Assembly (NCBI GenBank): GCA_951828385.1
Contig: OX639973.1
Location: 6,302,845-6,366,844, forward strand
DNA from: an uncultured Poribacteria bacterium
Lineage (GTDB): Bacteria > Poribacteria > WGA-4E > WGA-3G
DNA length: 64,000 nucleotides
Direction of reading: 5' to 3'
Made by a program: the position numbers and the translations under genes. Shown one piece after another: positions 46,746-55,727 of this stretch. The notes beneath the pieces are model-generated. The model did no database searches. It was not told the origin of the DNA and worked only from the letters and a program-made list of their open reading frames with translations. Numbering within the stretch: the stretch's first letter is position 1; every line of letters starts with the position of its first letter.

Positions 46746-48401
46746 ATGAGAGAAAAAAGATGGAGGATCCTGTGGATTGATAATCAAATAAAGGGTGAAG
46801 AGCAACCTGACGGACGATCTAACGATTCATATCCTGAAAAACGGAAAGGTATAGCACCAAAACCGTATGTTCGTTTTTTCGAGTATGAAGGATACGATGT
46901 ATCCTTAGCGGGCACCGGTGCTGAAGGTATTGCTTTACTTGCCGACGAGACATATCACGCTGCGCTATTGAATTATGATGCAGCGATGCAAGAGGATAAT
47001 TTGCTTGCACGTATCCGAGATGTGGATGCACATATTCCGATCATGCTCCTAACGCATGAGAATCGACAGGAAATCATGCAGCAAGCAAGCCTTTATAATG
47101 TTGGCAATATCTTCATGATACCAGAGAATGCTCAGGTCGAAGCTTCTTCAAAACAGTTGGTCTTCTCACTTGCCTTTTTGCTTGAAAAACAGGGCGTTCG
47201 GGAAGCATATACACCGCAAGCATACGTCCAAAACTTTAACCGGACAACCGTTGCCGGTGGGAAAATGCGAGAGCGCAATGTCGATAGTGATTGGCAAACA
47301 TGGGTAGATACTTACGTTCGCCTCGTTGAATGGGATTTACGGCTTGATACGCTCCATAATGTTGACGAACTTAAAACTATCCATGAAATGGAGAAACGTG
47401 AAGCAAACGCCGCGTTCGGGAACTATATTCAGGATAACTATAAGCATTGGCTTGTGGGTAAAGCGTCGCCAACCTTGTCCGTAGATGTCTTTTACAGATA
47501 TGTCATCCCTGAAATTCAGGCAGGGAAACAGGTGCTATTTATCGTTATGGATTGTATGCGGCTGGACCATTGGCTGAAAATTGAGCCGCTGCTTTATCCT
47601 CTCTTTGACATAAAGACGGATTATTATTATGCCATTCTGCCCACGGCGACACGTTATGCCCGGAACGCTATTTTTAGTGGATTGTTTCCACTTGAGCTTG
47701 CTGAAAGATATCCAGACCTGTACGCTGAACCAGATAACACGCACACGAGCATCAATCGCTATGAGAAACAACTCCTGCGTTTGCAATTTGAGCGGCACGG
47801 TATATCTCTCAAACCGCCTCCGCACTACTTCAAAATTTTTGATGTGCGGGGGGAGATGCAATACCTGCATTGGCTGAGCATCGCAGATAGGATTAGTTTA
47901 TCAGCACTCGTTGTCGATTTCTTGGATATGCTGACCCATACCCGGTATGAAGTGGACCTGCTTCGGCAGATGATTCCCGATGAAGCGGCATTCCGGACGC
48001 TCGTTCACGCGTGGTTTCAGCATTCGAGGCTCTATGAAATATTCAGAATTGCAGCGGAACGCGATATAACTGTCATCTTAACATCTGATCACGGTTCCTT
48101 ACTTTGTCAAAATGCTGCGAAGATTTCAAGCCAAGCCGAACTCACTACCGGGCTTCGGTTTAAAGAGGGCAGAAACATCTCGTGTACACCTGAAACGGGG
48201 TGGATCATAGAAGACCCAGAGGCGTATCGCTTACCCGGCGAATCCACACGGATGAACTATGTGCTCGCTAAAGAAGACTACTATTTTGTTTATGATAGGC
48301 AGTTCAACGTCTATAAGGAAATATTCCAAGGCAGCTTCCAACACGGTGGCGTTTCACTTGAAGAGATGATTCTGCCATGCGTTGTACTCGAACCGAGATA
48401 G
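46746..48401 (+). CDS. PorX-like protein: degenerate receiver domain plus PglZ (alkaline phosphatase-fold) domain
   Basis: This is a 551-residue protein starting at ATG 46746, six bases after AAGGGG; a TTG start nine codons upstream is less likely. Residues 5-140 form a CheY-like domain. Residues 200-545 form a PglZ domain with VLFIVMDCMRLDHW, PTATRYARNAIFSGL and ILTSDHGSLL, as in PorX, the response regulator tied to type IX secretion. The receiver is unusual. The phosphoacceptor position is Asn76 (HAALLNYDAAM), the final conserved Lys is absent (FMIPENAQ), Thr103 remains, and about 25 extra residues follow strand 1. Phospho-signalling is therefore unlikely. Its place before dsbD hints at envelope biology. 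Confidence 0.88.
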   Translation: MREKRWRILWIDNQIKGEEQPDGRSNDSYPEKRKGIAPKPYVRFFEYEGYDVSLAGTGAEGIALLADETYHAALLNYDAAMQEDNLLARIRDVDAHIPIMLLTHENRQEIMQQASLYNVGNIFMIPENAQVEASSKQLVFSLAFLLEKQGVREAYTPQAYVQNFNRTTVAGGKMRERNVDSDWQTWVDTYVRLVEWDLRLDTLHNVDELKTIHEMEKREANAAFGNYIQDNYKHWLVGKASPTLSVDVFYRYVIPEIQAGKQVLFIVMDCMRLDHWLKIEPLLYPLFDIKTDYYYAILPTATRYARNAIFSGLFPLELAERYPDLYAEPDNTHTSINRYEKQLLRLQFERHGISLKPPPHYFKIFDVRGEMQYLHWLSIADRISLSALVVDFLDMLTHTRYEVDLLRQMIPDEAAFRTLVHAWFQHSRLYEIFRIAAERDITVILTSDHGSLLCQNAAKISSQAELTTGLRFKEGRNISCTPETGWIIEDPEAYRLPGESTRMNYVLAKEDYYFVYDRQFNVYKEIFQGSFQHGGVSLEEMILPCVVLEPR

Positions 48402-48418
48402 TTGAGGAGGATTTACGT

Positions 48419-50269
48419 ATGTTGAAGACCGTCAAACGTCATCAATATCTATTCTGGAGCCTGTTAACGCTTATTGCAATAATTTTCCCGGTTCGCACAC
48501 AAGCACAGTTCGCAGATTTCGGGCTTGGTGAAAAAGCACCTGTCGAGAAACTCGCCGCGAAAGGATACCTCTCACTTGACAAGGTACAACCCGGGAGCCA
48601 ATTCGAGATTGCTATCGTTGTAGAGATTGCCAAAGGGTGGCACGTCAATGCCAACCCAGCGAAGGAAGGGTTTATCGCGACTGAGATAACCCCACCTGAA
48701 GTAGCGTATCTCGCTTTTGGGGAAGGTGTATATCCGGCAGGTGAAGTGCTAAAACTCGGATCAATCGGCGAGGCACCAGTCTATCATGATACCATCACTA
48801 TCGGTGTCCAAGCCGACTTAAGCCAGACAGCTCCAATTGGATCCAGTACGTTGGATTTTCAACTCCAGTATCAGGCGTGTGACGATGAGCAGTGTCTGTT
48901 ACCTGAAACCCTCAATTTTTCAGTACCTATTGAAGTTGTCGGTATAGAGGATACGGTTCAACGTATTAATGAAGCAATCTTCGCTGATATTGAATTCGGG
49001 GCACCGTTGGGGACTACTGGCGACGAAGGGAGTCTCCAGCGTGCCCTCTCCGGTGGACAGGTCTGGCTGGCGTTTTTACTCGTGTTTGCTGGCGGGATAT
49101 TGACCAGCCTGACCCCATGTGTTTACCCACTCATACCGATTACCGTTTCTATTTTCGGTGCCAACGAGTCTGCCGGTCTATTCAAATCTTTTCTACTCTC
49201 TGTTGTGTATGTCATCGGCATTGTTGTTATGTATGCAATTTTGGGCGTGGCGGTTGCTTCAACGGGAGCGGTCTTCGGTCAGATAATGGCGAACCCGTGG
49301 GTTGTCAGTTTCATCAGTTTAATTCTTGTTACCCTTGGATTGTCAATGTTTGGTGTTTTTGAAATTCGGTTGCCGTCCGCAGTGCAGAACCGTCTGAACA
49401 CCGTTGGCGGCGCCGGATTTGCCGGCGCATTCGCCATGGGAACGGTCGCAGGTGTGATCGCAGCGCCTTGCACAGGACCGGCGTTAGCGGTCGTGCTAAC
49501 GTATATAGCAACAACGGGAAGCTTGTTCCTCGGATTCTGGCTCATGTTCACTTATGCGCTCGGAATGGGGCTACTCTTTATCGGTATCGGCACGTTCTCT
49601 GGCTTACTCTCTGCCCTGCCACGTTCAGGCGGTTGGATGTATATCTTGGAAAACATCTTCGGCATCGCTATTATTACGATGGCACTCTATTTTCTTAAGG
49701 ATGTGTTTCCCGTGTTGCAGAATTTCCTCCAGAATTCGCTGCCATTTTTTGCTATCGCTGCCGGTTTAGTGCTTGTCGGTTTATGGCTCGGTAAGTTGAC
49801 ACAGCGTTTCAGCGGTATCCCCGCACGTGTGAAATTCCAGAAAGCGTGCGGTCTCTTGCTCGCAGTCATTGGTGCCTATATGTTTGTCGGTGGGATTCAA
49901 CAACCGGCCGGACCGCAACTGAATTGGGTTTACGACGAAGCAGAAGGATTTGAAATCGCCAAACGCGAAAATAAACTTGTGATGCTCGATTTTTATGCCT
50001 CTTGGTGTGCAGCGTGTAACGAACTGGATCACCAGACATACTCGGATCCTGCTGTCGCAGCGAGACTTGATGACTATGTTAATGTCAAACTTGATTTCAC
50101 CCGCACCTCCGAAACGACGAAGGCACTCACCGAGAAGTATCAGATCCCCGGATTACCGGTCGTCATTTTCACGGATGCCGAGGGTGTCACTCTTGGCCGG
50201 TTTACCGGTTTTGTCGATGCTGAGAAGATGTTCGGTATCCTTGATGAGGTTGAGAAAGGTAGACAGTAG
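48419..50269 (+). CDS. dsbD: Thiol:disulfide interchange protein DsbD
   Basis: About 616 residues. A signal sequence is followed by the N-terminal beta domain with QACDDEQCLLP. The CcdA-type membrane core has TPCVYPLIP and APCTGPALAV cysteines, and the C-terminal thioredoxin domain has ASWCAACNELD. DsbD passes electrons from cytosolic thioredoxin across the membrane to periplasmic proteins. The ATG at 48419 follows GAGGAGG and lies 17 bases after the PorX-like gene; a start at 48377 would overlap that gene and lacks a ribosome site. Confidence 0.93.
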   Translation: MLKTVKRHQYLFWSLLTLIAIIFPVRTQAQFADFGLGEKAPVEKLAAKGYLSLDKVQPGSQFEIAIVVEIAKGWHVNANPAKEGFIATEITPPEVAYLAFGEGVYPAGEVLKLGSIGEAPVYHDTITIGVQADLSQTAPIGSSTLDFQLQYQACDDEQCLLPETLNFSVPIEVVGIEDTVQRINEAIFADIEFGAPLGTTGDEGSLQRALSGGQVWLAFLLVFAGGILTSLTPCVYPLIPITVSIFGANESAGLFKSFLLSVVYVIGIVVMYAILGVAVASTGAVFGQIMANPWVVSFISLILVTLGLSMFGVFEIRLPSAVQNRLNTVGGAGFAGAFAMGTVAGVIAAPCTGPALAVVLTYIATTGSLFLGFWLMFTYALGMGLLFIGIGTFSGLLSALPRSGGWMYILENIFGIAIITMALYFLKDVFPVLQNFLQNSLPFFAIAAGLVLVGLWLGKLTQRFSGIPARVKFQKACGLLLAVIGAYMFVGGIQQPAGPQLNWVYDEAEGFEIAKRENKLVMLDFYASWCAACNELDHQTYSDPAVAARLDDYVNVKLDFTRTSETTKALTEKYQIPGLPVVIFTDAEGVTLGRFTGFVDAEKMFGILDEVEKGRQ

Positions 50270-50341
50270 CGTATAGTTTGGTTATCGGATTGAAGGACAT
50301 TTCCATAATTTTGTGTTTCCGTTCAAGGAAAAGGAGTTCGT

Positions 50342-51475
50342 ATGTCATCCAACGCAAAATCCCTATTTTCCTTACGCAGTTGGCTTATTTATGCAGAGGT
50401 ACTGGCGGTAGTCGGCTTTGTTGTACTTGCATCACTCTATATCCGGCGAGGGAGTGCCGAACTCGAATCGCCACCTATATCACAGGTGGGTGACTTCATT
50501 GAGAAAGCAGACACCCTTTTTGCGCAGGAGGACCTCGTCGATGCCGCGCTCCTCTATTGGCGCGCATTACAGGCATTAGAAACTGCTGAAAAGGAACAAG
50601 TTATCTCAATAAAGGGCGAGTCCCGGACAAGTGCTGAGGTCGGTTTGCACGCGAATCTCCGCATCTCGGAAATTTATTCGCGGAGCAATTGGGCGAAAGA
50701 TGCAAGGGCACGTTTGGAGCATGCAGCACGTATTCAACCGGATCATCCCAATGTGCGTCTCTTACGCGGCAAACTCCTTAGCGATGAAGCCTTAGACGAC
50801 ACATTATTGGCGCAAGCGACGGAAGAATTTCTTGCCGTGATTGAGAGTAACCCAAGCAACGCTGAGGCACACTATCTCCTGGGTGTTCTCTATCACGGGA
50901 ACAGGCAGCTCGAGCAAGCGGTTGAACACTACAAAAAGGCGATTGAAAGTGACCCAGAGTTCCAAGATATCGCCTCCGAAAAAGCACCTATCGGTATTCT
51001 TGCCCGCCTGCAGTTATCAAGAACGTACGCCAAAATGCTTCAAAGTTATCAATTTCTTGACCGGGAATTCACAAGTGAAGATCTGGCTGAGGTGACCCGC
51101 CTTGAATCTGAGTCGGTTCTCCTACTGGAGCAAGCAGTGGCAAAGCGTCCTGAGATGGACGAAATCGTTGCGGACCTTGTGCGTTTGTACTTTGCGCGTG
51201 CAGCTGCACTTGAACGCGAAGATATCGAAACGCGTCGATACGCGGATGCGCTTCAGGTTTACGAACGCATTGTAGCACTTGATCCGCAAGAGGTTCGGGC
51301 ATGGGAGCGGATGGCTGAAATTTATGGCAGTTTTCTTGGCGATAAGGCGAAGGCACTTGAAATGTACCGGAAGGTATACGAGATTGAGTCGCACCCGACT
51401 GTCTTAGCGAATATCAAGTCCCTTGAAGAAGATTTGGAAGCCGAGGCAGAGGGCTTAGAACCCGAAACCGAATAA
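50342..51475 (+). CDS. Membrane-anchored tetratricopeptide repeat protein
   Basis: This 377-residue protein has an N-terminal transmembrane anchor (LIYAEVLAVVGFVVLASLYI, residues 15-34). The rest is helical TPR repeats, for example NAEAHYLLGVLYHGNRQLEQAVEHYKKAIESDP and AWERMAEIYGSFLGDKAKALEMYRKVYEIE. It is probably periplasmic-facing and serves protein-protein contact. The ATG follows AAGGAG. Third in the porX-like/dsbD run with a 72-base gap. No specific family assigned. Confidence 0.82.
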   Translation: MSSNAKSLFSLRSWLIYAEVLAVVGFVVLASLYIRRGSAELESPPISQVGDFIEKADTLFAQEDLVDAALLYWRALQALETAEKEQVISIKGESRTSAEVGLHANLRISEIYSRSNWAKDARARLEHAARIQPDHPNVRLLRGKLLSDEALDDTLLAQATEEFLAVIESNPSNAEAHYLLGVLYHGNRQLEQAVEHYKKAIESDPEFQDIASEKAPIGILARLQLSRTYAKMLQSYQFLDREFTSEDLAEVTRLESESVLLLEQAVAKRPEMDEIVADLVRLYFARAAALEREDIETRRYADALQVYERIVALDPQEVRAWERMAEIYGSFLGDKAKALEMYRKVYEIESHPTVLANIKSLEEDLEAEAEGLEPETE

Positions 51476-51513
51476 GTGGATTGCAGGCTATAAAAGTACG
51501 GAGAGAAATGGAG

Positions 51514-51585
51514 AGCCGATGAGAGGATTTGAACCTCCGACCTACTGATTACGAATCAGTTGCTCTTCCCCTGAGCTACACCGGC
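51514..51585 (-). tRNA. tRNA-Thr (anticodon CGT)
   Basis: The acceptor stem GCCGGTG pairs with CATCGGC (one G-T pair). The anticodon arm ACTGA-TTCGTAA-TCAGT gives anticodon CGT, reading ACG. The T arm GGAGGTTCAAATCCTC is normal. Discriminator is T. The 3' CCA is not encoded. Confidence 0.92.
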
Positions 51586-51613
51586 TTAGAAAACTGTGGC
51601 AATTGGTGGGAAA

Positions 51614-51686
51614 TGCCGAGAGGCAGAATCGAACTGCCGACACATAGATTTTCAGTCTACTGCTCTACCGACTGAGCTATCTCGGC
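51614..51686 (-). tRNA. tRNA-Phe (anticodon GAA)
   Basis: GCCGAGA pairs with TCTCGGC in the acceptor stem. The anticodon loop CTGAAAA gives GAA. The D arm AGCTCAGTCGGTAGAGC and T arm GGCAGTTCGATTCTGCC are standard. Discriminator A, no encoded CCA. It lies 28 bases from tRNA-Thr on the same strand. Confidence 0.95.
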
Positions 51687-51912
51687 ACAAGGCTATATTA
51701 TAATACCATAAAGCAGAAGGGTTGTCAAGTTTTTTTCAGAAAAAATCGTGATACTTCTGCAAACACCGAACCTCCCCTGCTGGACACGACATACCCGGGG
51801 AACTCTTCTATGCTGTAAAGATTGTAGAGGTGAAATTTCAGCCTTATGCCGGTATGCCTGAAACCGGTGCTCTACAGCAGAAATCGATGTCCTGAATCTA
51901 TGGAGTTTGCCG

Positions 51913-53031
51913 TTAAGATGCCAAGCGCATCGGCACGACAAGACAAAGATGGCCTTCCTCACCGATCGGTTTAAAGAATATAGGCTTTACTTCAGTTGTA
52001 AATTCAATTGCGACGGATTCTGTTTCGATGTGTGTCAACGCCTCTATCAATAGGCGCGCATCAATTCCAAACCGTATCTGTATCTGTCCGGTAGCGGATT
52101 CCACAGGAAGCGTTTCGTGTGCTTCGCCTAATTCCGGGGTATTCACTGAGACTTGAACCTGATCGGCATCAATCTCTACACAGATTGCATAGCTTTTTGG
52201 GTTTGATAGCAGGGCTACGCGCCGGCTCGCTTGGAGGAGCTGGTCTTTGGAGGCAATCGCGGTGCCTTCCGGGGCTTCCGGGATGACTTCCCGATATTTC
52301 GGATAATCGCCCTCGACCAGCCGTGTGGTTAGCGTGGCATTGTCATCAGCGAGCAGCACCTGATTTTCAAGGATTGAGATCTGCACTGTATCCGAGTCAG
52401 CGAAAGTGCGCTCAATCTCTTTAACGGCTTTCAGCGGAACGATGAATCCTTCCACATTTCCTGAAGCCTCGAACGGTTCGCACTGCGCGAGTGCAAGCCG
52501 ATGCATATCAGTCGCAACAACTTCAGTCTTATCTTCAAGGAAGTTAAAATAAAGTCCGTTGAGGTAGTATCGAACATCCTCTGTCGCTGCGGCGAATTCG
52601 GTTCTACGAAGGACAGCGCGCAAAGTTTCACCATCGATCGTCAGCGAATGTCCATCAACAGAAGGTAATTGCGGGAATTCTTCGTCTGGGAGTCCAATAA
52701 TCTTATAGACCCCATCACCACAAGTAATTTCGACACGATCATTTGCCGTAGTTACGAAGCGTATCGTCTTATCTTCGGGGAGTTCTTTGACGATGTCCCC
52801 CAATTTTTTAGCGGAGACGGTGATCGCGCCATCTTCTTGAATGACACCTTCCACCTTAATCTTAATCCCGACTTCAAGATCCGTTGCGACACATTCAATC
52901 TTCCCATCTACGGCTTGAATAAGAACGTTTGAAAGAATCGGTAACACATTGCGTCCACTCGCTACACTTTGTAGCACTTGCAGCGCATGCAAGAGGTCAT
53001 ATTTTTCATCAAAAGTTAGTTCCATTTCCAA
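51913..53031 (-). CDS. dnaN: DNA polymerase III beta clamp (copy 1)
   Basis: This 372-residue sliding clamp has three repeated domains. The partner-binding cleft motif is VATDMHRLALAQ (T174-L179, matching the TDGHRL block of E. coli), and the C-terminal VPMRLAS supplies the cleft Met-Arg-Leu. It therefore keeps the usual clamp-binding pocket and is the better candidate for the replication clamp. A near-copy lies upstream at 53224. Promoter and DnaA-box-like sequence lie just upstream. No dnaA or recF is in the window. Confidence 0.96.
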   Translation of the reverse strand: MEMELTFDEKYDLLHALQVLQSVASGRNVLPILSNVLIQAVDGKIECVATDLEVGIKIKVEGVIQEDGAITVSAKKLGDIVKELPEDKTIRFVTTANDRVEITCGDGVYKIIGLPDEEFPQLPSVDGHSLTIDGETLRAVLRRTEFAAATEDVRYYLNGLYFNFLEDKTEVVATDMHRLALAQCEPFEASGNVEGFIVPLKAVKEIERTFADSDTVQISILENQVLLADDNATLTTRLVEGDYPKYREVIPEAPEGTAIASKDQLLQASRRVALLSNPKSYAICVEIDADQVQVSVNTPELGEAHETLPVESATGQIQIRFGIDARLLIEALTHIETESVAIEFTTEVKPIFFKPIGEEGHLCLVVPMRLAS

Positions 53032-53055
53032 TTTTCCCTATTAAGCATTTCAGTA

Positions 53056-53085
53056 ATTCTACCAGAAATGCCGCGTTAAAATCAA
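53056..53085 (-). promoter_or_regulatory. Promoter of dnaN copy 1
   Basis: On the minus strand TTGATT (53085-53080), 18 bases, TAGAAT (53061-53056), 25 bases before the start. The equivalent stretch before copy 2 is clearly homologous, so the duplication included the promoter. Confidence 0.6.
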
Positions 53086-53143
53086 GCACATTTTCAATGT
53101 GTATTAAGTCGTCTTGACGGCGATGTCGGAACAGTCGTTTTGT

Positions 53144-53152
53144 TTATCCACA
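53144..53152 (+). promoter_or_regulatory. Perfect DnaA-box sequence TTATCCACA upstream of dnaN copy 1
   Basis: A single exact TTATCCACA lies about 60 bases upstream of the copy 1 promoter, in the short gap between the clamp genes. It is not part of a cluster, so it is a possible regulatory site and not an origin. Confidence 0.4.
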
Positions 53153-53223
53153 ACACTGTTCCTGTTAGATGTTGGTATGATTGAAAACCCGTGCGCTACG
53201 GCCAAAAAACGACCGCGGTTCTT

Positions 53224-54327
53224 CTAAGAGCCCAAGCGCATCGGGTGTATAAGACAAAGATGTCCCTCCTCGCCGACGGGTTTAAAGGCGACAGTGGTCA
53301 CCGCAGTTGTAAATTCAATTGCGACGGATTCTGTTTCGATGTGTGATAGCGTCTCAATCAGCAAGCGTGCATCAAGCCCAATGCGTTCACGGCCATTGCA
53401 GGACTCAACAGAGATCGTCTCGTGTGCCTCTCCTAATTCCGGGGTGTTCGTTGAGAGATGAATCTGCTCAGTACTGATTTCTAAACAGATTGCATAGCTT
53501 TTTGGATTTGATAGCAGTGCCACACGCCGGCTCGCTTGGAGGAACTGTTCTCTCGATACAACCGCTCTACCTGTCGTGGACTCAGGGATGAGTGCCTGAT
53601 ATTTCGGATAATCGCCCTCAACAAGCCGTGTGGTTAAGGTGGCATTGTCATCAGCGAGCAGAATCTGGTTTTCAAGGATTGAGATCTCCACTGTCTCCGA
53701 GTTAGCGAAAGTGCGTTCAATCTCTTTAACGGCTTTCAGTGGAACAATGAATCCCTCTACATTTTCTGGTGCTTTAAACGGTTCACAATGGGCGAGCGCA
53801 AGCCATACCGCGTCGGTGGCAACAACTTCGGTCTTATCTTCAAGAAAATTAAAATAGAGTCCGTTTAGATAGTATCGAACATCCTCTGTCGCTGCGGCGA
53901 ATTCCGTTCTACGGATGACAGCACGCAAAGTTTCACCATCGATTGTCAGTGAATGTCCATCAACAGAAGGCAATTGCGGAAATTCTTCGTCAGGAAGTCC
54001 AATAATCTTATAAACACCAGCACCACAAGTGATTTCAACACGATCATTTGCCGTGGTTACAAGGTTTATGGCATTATCTTCGGGGAGTTCTTTGACAACA
54101 TCCGCCAATTTTTTAGCGGAGACGGTGATCGCGCCGTCTTCTTGAATGGCTCCTTCCACCTTAATTTTAATCCCGACTTCAAGATCTGTTGCAACACATT
54201 CAATCTTGCCATCTGCGGCTTGGATCAGGACGTTTGAAAGGATCGGTAAAGTATTACGTCCACTCGCGACACCTTGCAGTATTTGCAGCGCATGCAAGAG
54301 GTCATGTTTTTCAAAAGTTAGTTCCAT
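53224..54327 (-). CDS. DNA polymerase III beta clamp paralogue (copy 2) with altered partner-binding cleft
   Basis: This 367-residue protein is closely similar to copy 1 throughout. The cleft block reads VATDAVWLALAH (residues 169-180) where copy 1 has TDMHRLA. The His and Arg that line the clamp-binding pocket are replaced by Val and Trp, and the Gly/Met position is Ala. The C-terminal PMRL is kept. The frame is intact and neighbouring residues are conserved, which argues for a changed partner and not decay. It comes first in transcription order with its own promoter. Confidence 0.93.
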   Translation of the reverse strand: MELTFEKHDLLHALQILQGVASGRNTLPILSNVLIQAADGKIECVATDLEVGIKIKVEGAIQEDGAITVSAKKLADVVKELPEDNAINLVTTANDRVEITCGAGVYKIIGLPDEEFPQLPSVDGHSLTIDGETLRAVIRRTEFAAATEDVRYYLNGLYFNFLEDKTEVVATDAVWLALAHCEPFKAPENVEGFIVPLKAVKEIERTFANSETVEISILENQILLADDNATLTTRLVEGDYPKYQALIPESTTGRAVVSREQFLQASRRVALLSNPKSYAICLEISTEQIHLSTNTPELGEAHETISVESCNGRERIGLDARLLIETLSHIETESVAIEFTTAVTTVAFKPVGEEGHLCLIHPMRLGS

Positions 54328-54360
54328 TCCCAGTTCTCCTTACTAAGAAGCGTTTCAGTA

Positions 54361-54390
54361 ATTTTACCAGAAAAGTCGCATTAAAGTCAA
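54361..54390 (-). promoter_or_regulatory. Promoter of dnaN copy 2
   Basis: On the minus strand TTGACT (54390-54385), 18 bases, TAAAAT (54366-54361). The 54328-54635 gap otherwise holds duplicated dnaN leader sequence and the end of the IS607 element. Confidence 0.6.
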
Positions 54391-54489
54391 GTGCTTTTTC
54401 AACGTTAAGTAGACTTAATGGCGACGATAAAGGAGACTCCTGCCTACGCCGTTGTGTAGGACTTAACAAAACCTCAAGAATGTGATAGC

Positions 54490-54720
54490 ATCTATAAAAA
54501 CCTATAAAACTCTACACTGTTCTTTGATTTCTGCCATACTTCCTGCTTCAGCGTTTCGTGCCTCTCAAGTGAGGTCTTAGAGAAACTCCACAGGCGTTTT
54601 ACGTCTCCTCGCAACTCGTGGCGACGGTTTGAAGGTCAAGCGGGACATAGATTGATAGCCGCGTTTAGGTCTCTATCGCAGTCAAAGCCACATTCGGAGC
54701 AGTGATAGGTGCGTTGAGAA
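54490..54720 (-). ncRNA. Candidate omega (right-end) RNA of TnpB
   Basis: TnpB systems transcribe a guide RNA from the end of tnpB through the right end of the element into flanking DNA. Here about 145 bases follow the tnpB stop and contain small stems (GCCACGAG..., CCTC-ACTT-GAGG). Location is inferred from family biology; no covariance evidence was available. The guide would begin beyond about 54490 towards lower coordinates. Confidence 0.4.
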
Positions 54721-55727
54721 AGCAGCAAATCTGCTTTTTTCTGTCCGCAGTGGCTACAGGTTTTAGAACTCGCAAAGAACCTATCGGCTTCGTCTACGGG
54801 TATCCCGCGTCTATCTGCTTTGTATTTGAGTTTAGACAGAAATCCGGCAAGTGCTGAATCCGATAAGGCTTTGGCTATCTTTGGGTTCTTGAGCATACCC
54901 GAAATGTTCAGTGTCTCAATACCGATAGCACTCGCTTTGCGAACAATCCGGATTGTCGCTTGGTGGTGAGCGTCTTCACGGATATTCGCGATACGCGCAG
55001 AGACAGCTGATAAGCGTTTTTTCTGCTTGTGCCACTGCTGACTGCCTTTCTGCTTACGCGATAAAGCCCGATTTTCGCGTGCTAACTTGCGTTCATATCG
55101 CTTTAGGGGGCGTGGGTTGTCGTAAATATCGCCATTAGAACAGGTCGCAAGCGTATTGATCCCTACGTCTATGCCGATAGGGTGTCTGTCGTCAAATAGG
55201 ACAGGCTGGTGCTTGTAGTTGTTGCTATCGAGGCGTCTCACCGTGATAGAAGCATACCATTTGTCATTGTGCTTTGACACAACGACCTTGGTGATTTCAC
55301 CTGTCCAGCGCAGTTCCTCACGCATGCGTATCCACCCTATTTTGGGGAGATTGATACGTTTCTTATGGACTTCAACAGTGCCTTCGCCATTATCTGCTTG
55401 GTATGAACATTTACCAGATCGGTTCTTATAGACGGGGAACTTGTTTTGTCCTTGCTTCCAACGGGTTACAGCGTCTCCAAGATTGTGGATAGCATTCTTA
55501 GACGCATTCTGCGACAGGGCTTTACACCAGTCAAACTTATCATACTTGACAGCGTTGAATTCACGCTTTATGTCAATATGACTTCGCCATTCGTCTTGGT
55601 CTAAGCCGACTTTGAAGGACGACAAACCAAAGTTGAAGGCAACACGGGCATAGCCAGCATGTTGAGACATTTGCGTGGATTGCTTGTTATTCGGATTCAG
55701 GGCTATCTTCTGTGTGCGGAGTGCCAA
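54636..55727 (-). CDS. tnpB: TnpB RNA-guided nuclease (OrfB family)
   Basis: This 363-residue protein has the RuvC catalytic residues D187 (GIDVGINTLA), E271 (IGIETLNISGM) and D353 (CDRDLNAAINL). The zinc ribbon is C324/C327 and C343/C346 (CSHCGQK, CSECG). All are present, so nuclease activity is expected. TnpB cuts DNA guided by the element's omega RNA and helps retain the element. It overlaps the 3' end of tnpA by 41 bases. Confidence 0.93.
   Translation of the reverse strand: MALRTQKIALNPNNKQSTQMSQHAGYARVAFNFGLSSFKVGLDQDEWRSHIDIKREFNAVKYDKFDWCKALSQNASKNAIHNLGDAVTRWKQGQNKFPVYKNRSGKCSYQADNGEGTVEVHKKRINLPKIGWIRMREELRWTGEITKVVVSKHNDKWYASITVRRLDSNNYKHQPVLFDDRHPIGIDVGINTLATCSNGDIYDNPRPLKRYERKLARENRALSRKQKGSQQWHKQKKRLSAVSARIANIREDAHHQATIRIVRKASAIGIETLNISGMLKNPKIAKALSDSALAGFLSKLKYKADRRGIPVDEADRFFASSKTCSHCGQKKADLLLSQRTYHCSECGFDCDRDLNAAINLCPA

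Noticed and set aside
51693-51962. 89-codon minus frame overlapping the end of dnaN copy 1
   Set aside because: No ribosome site, arginine-rich random composition, and it overlaps the conserved clamp end.
53032-53223. Replication origin between the clamp genes
   Set aside because: Only one DnaA box, no AT-rich unwinding stretch, no dnaA nearby; a regulatory site is more likely.
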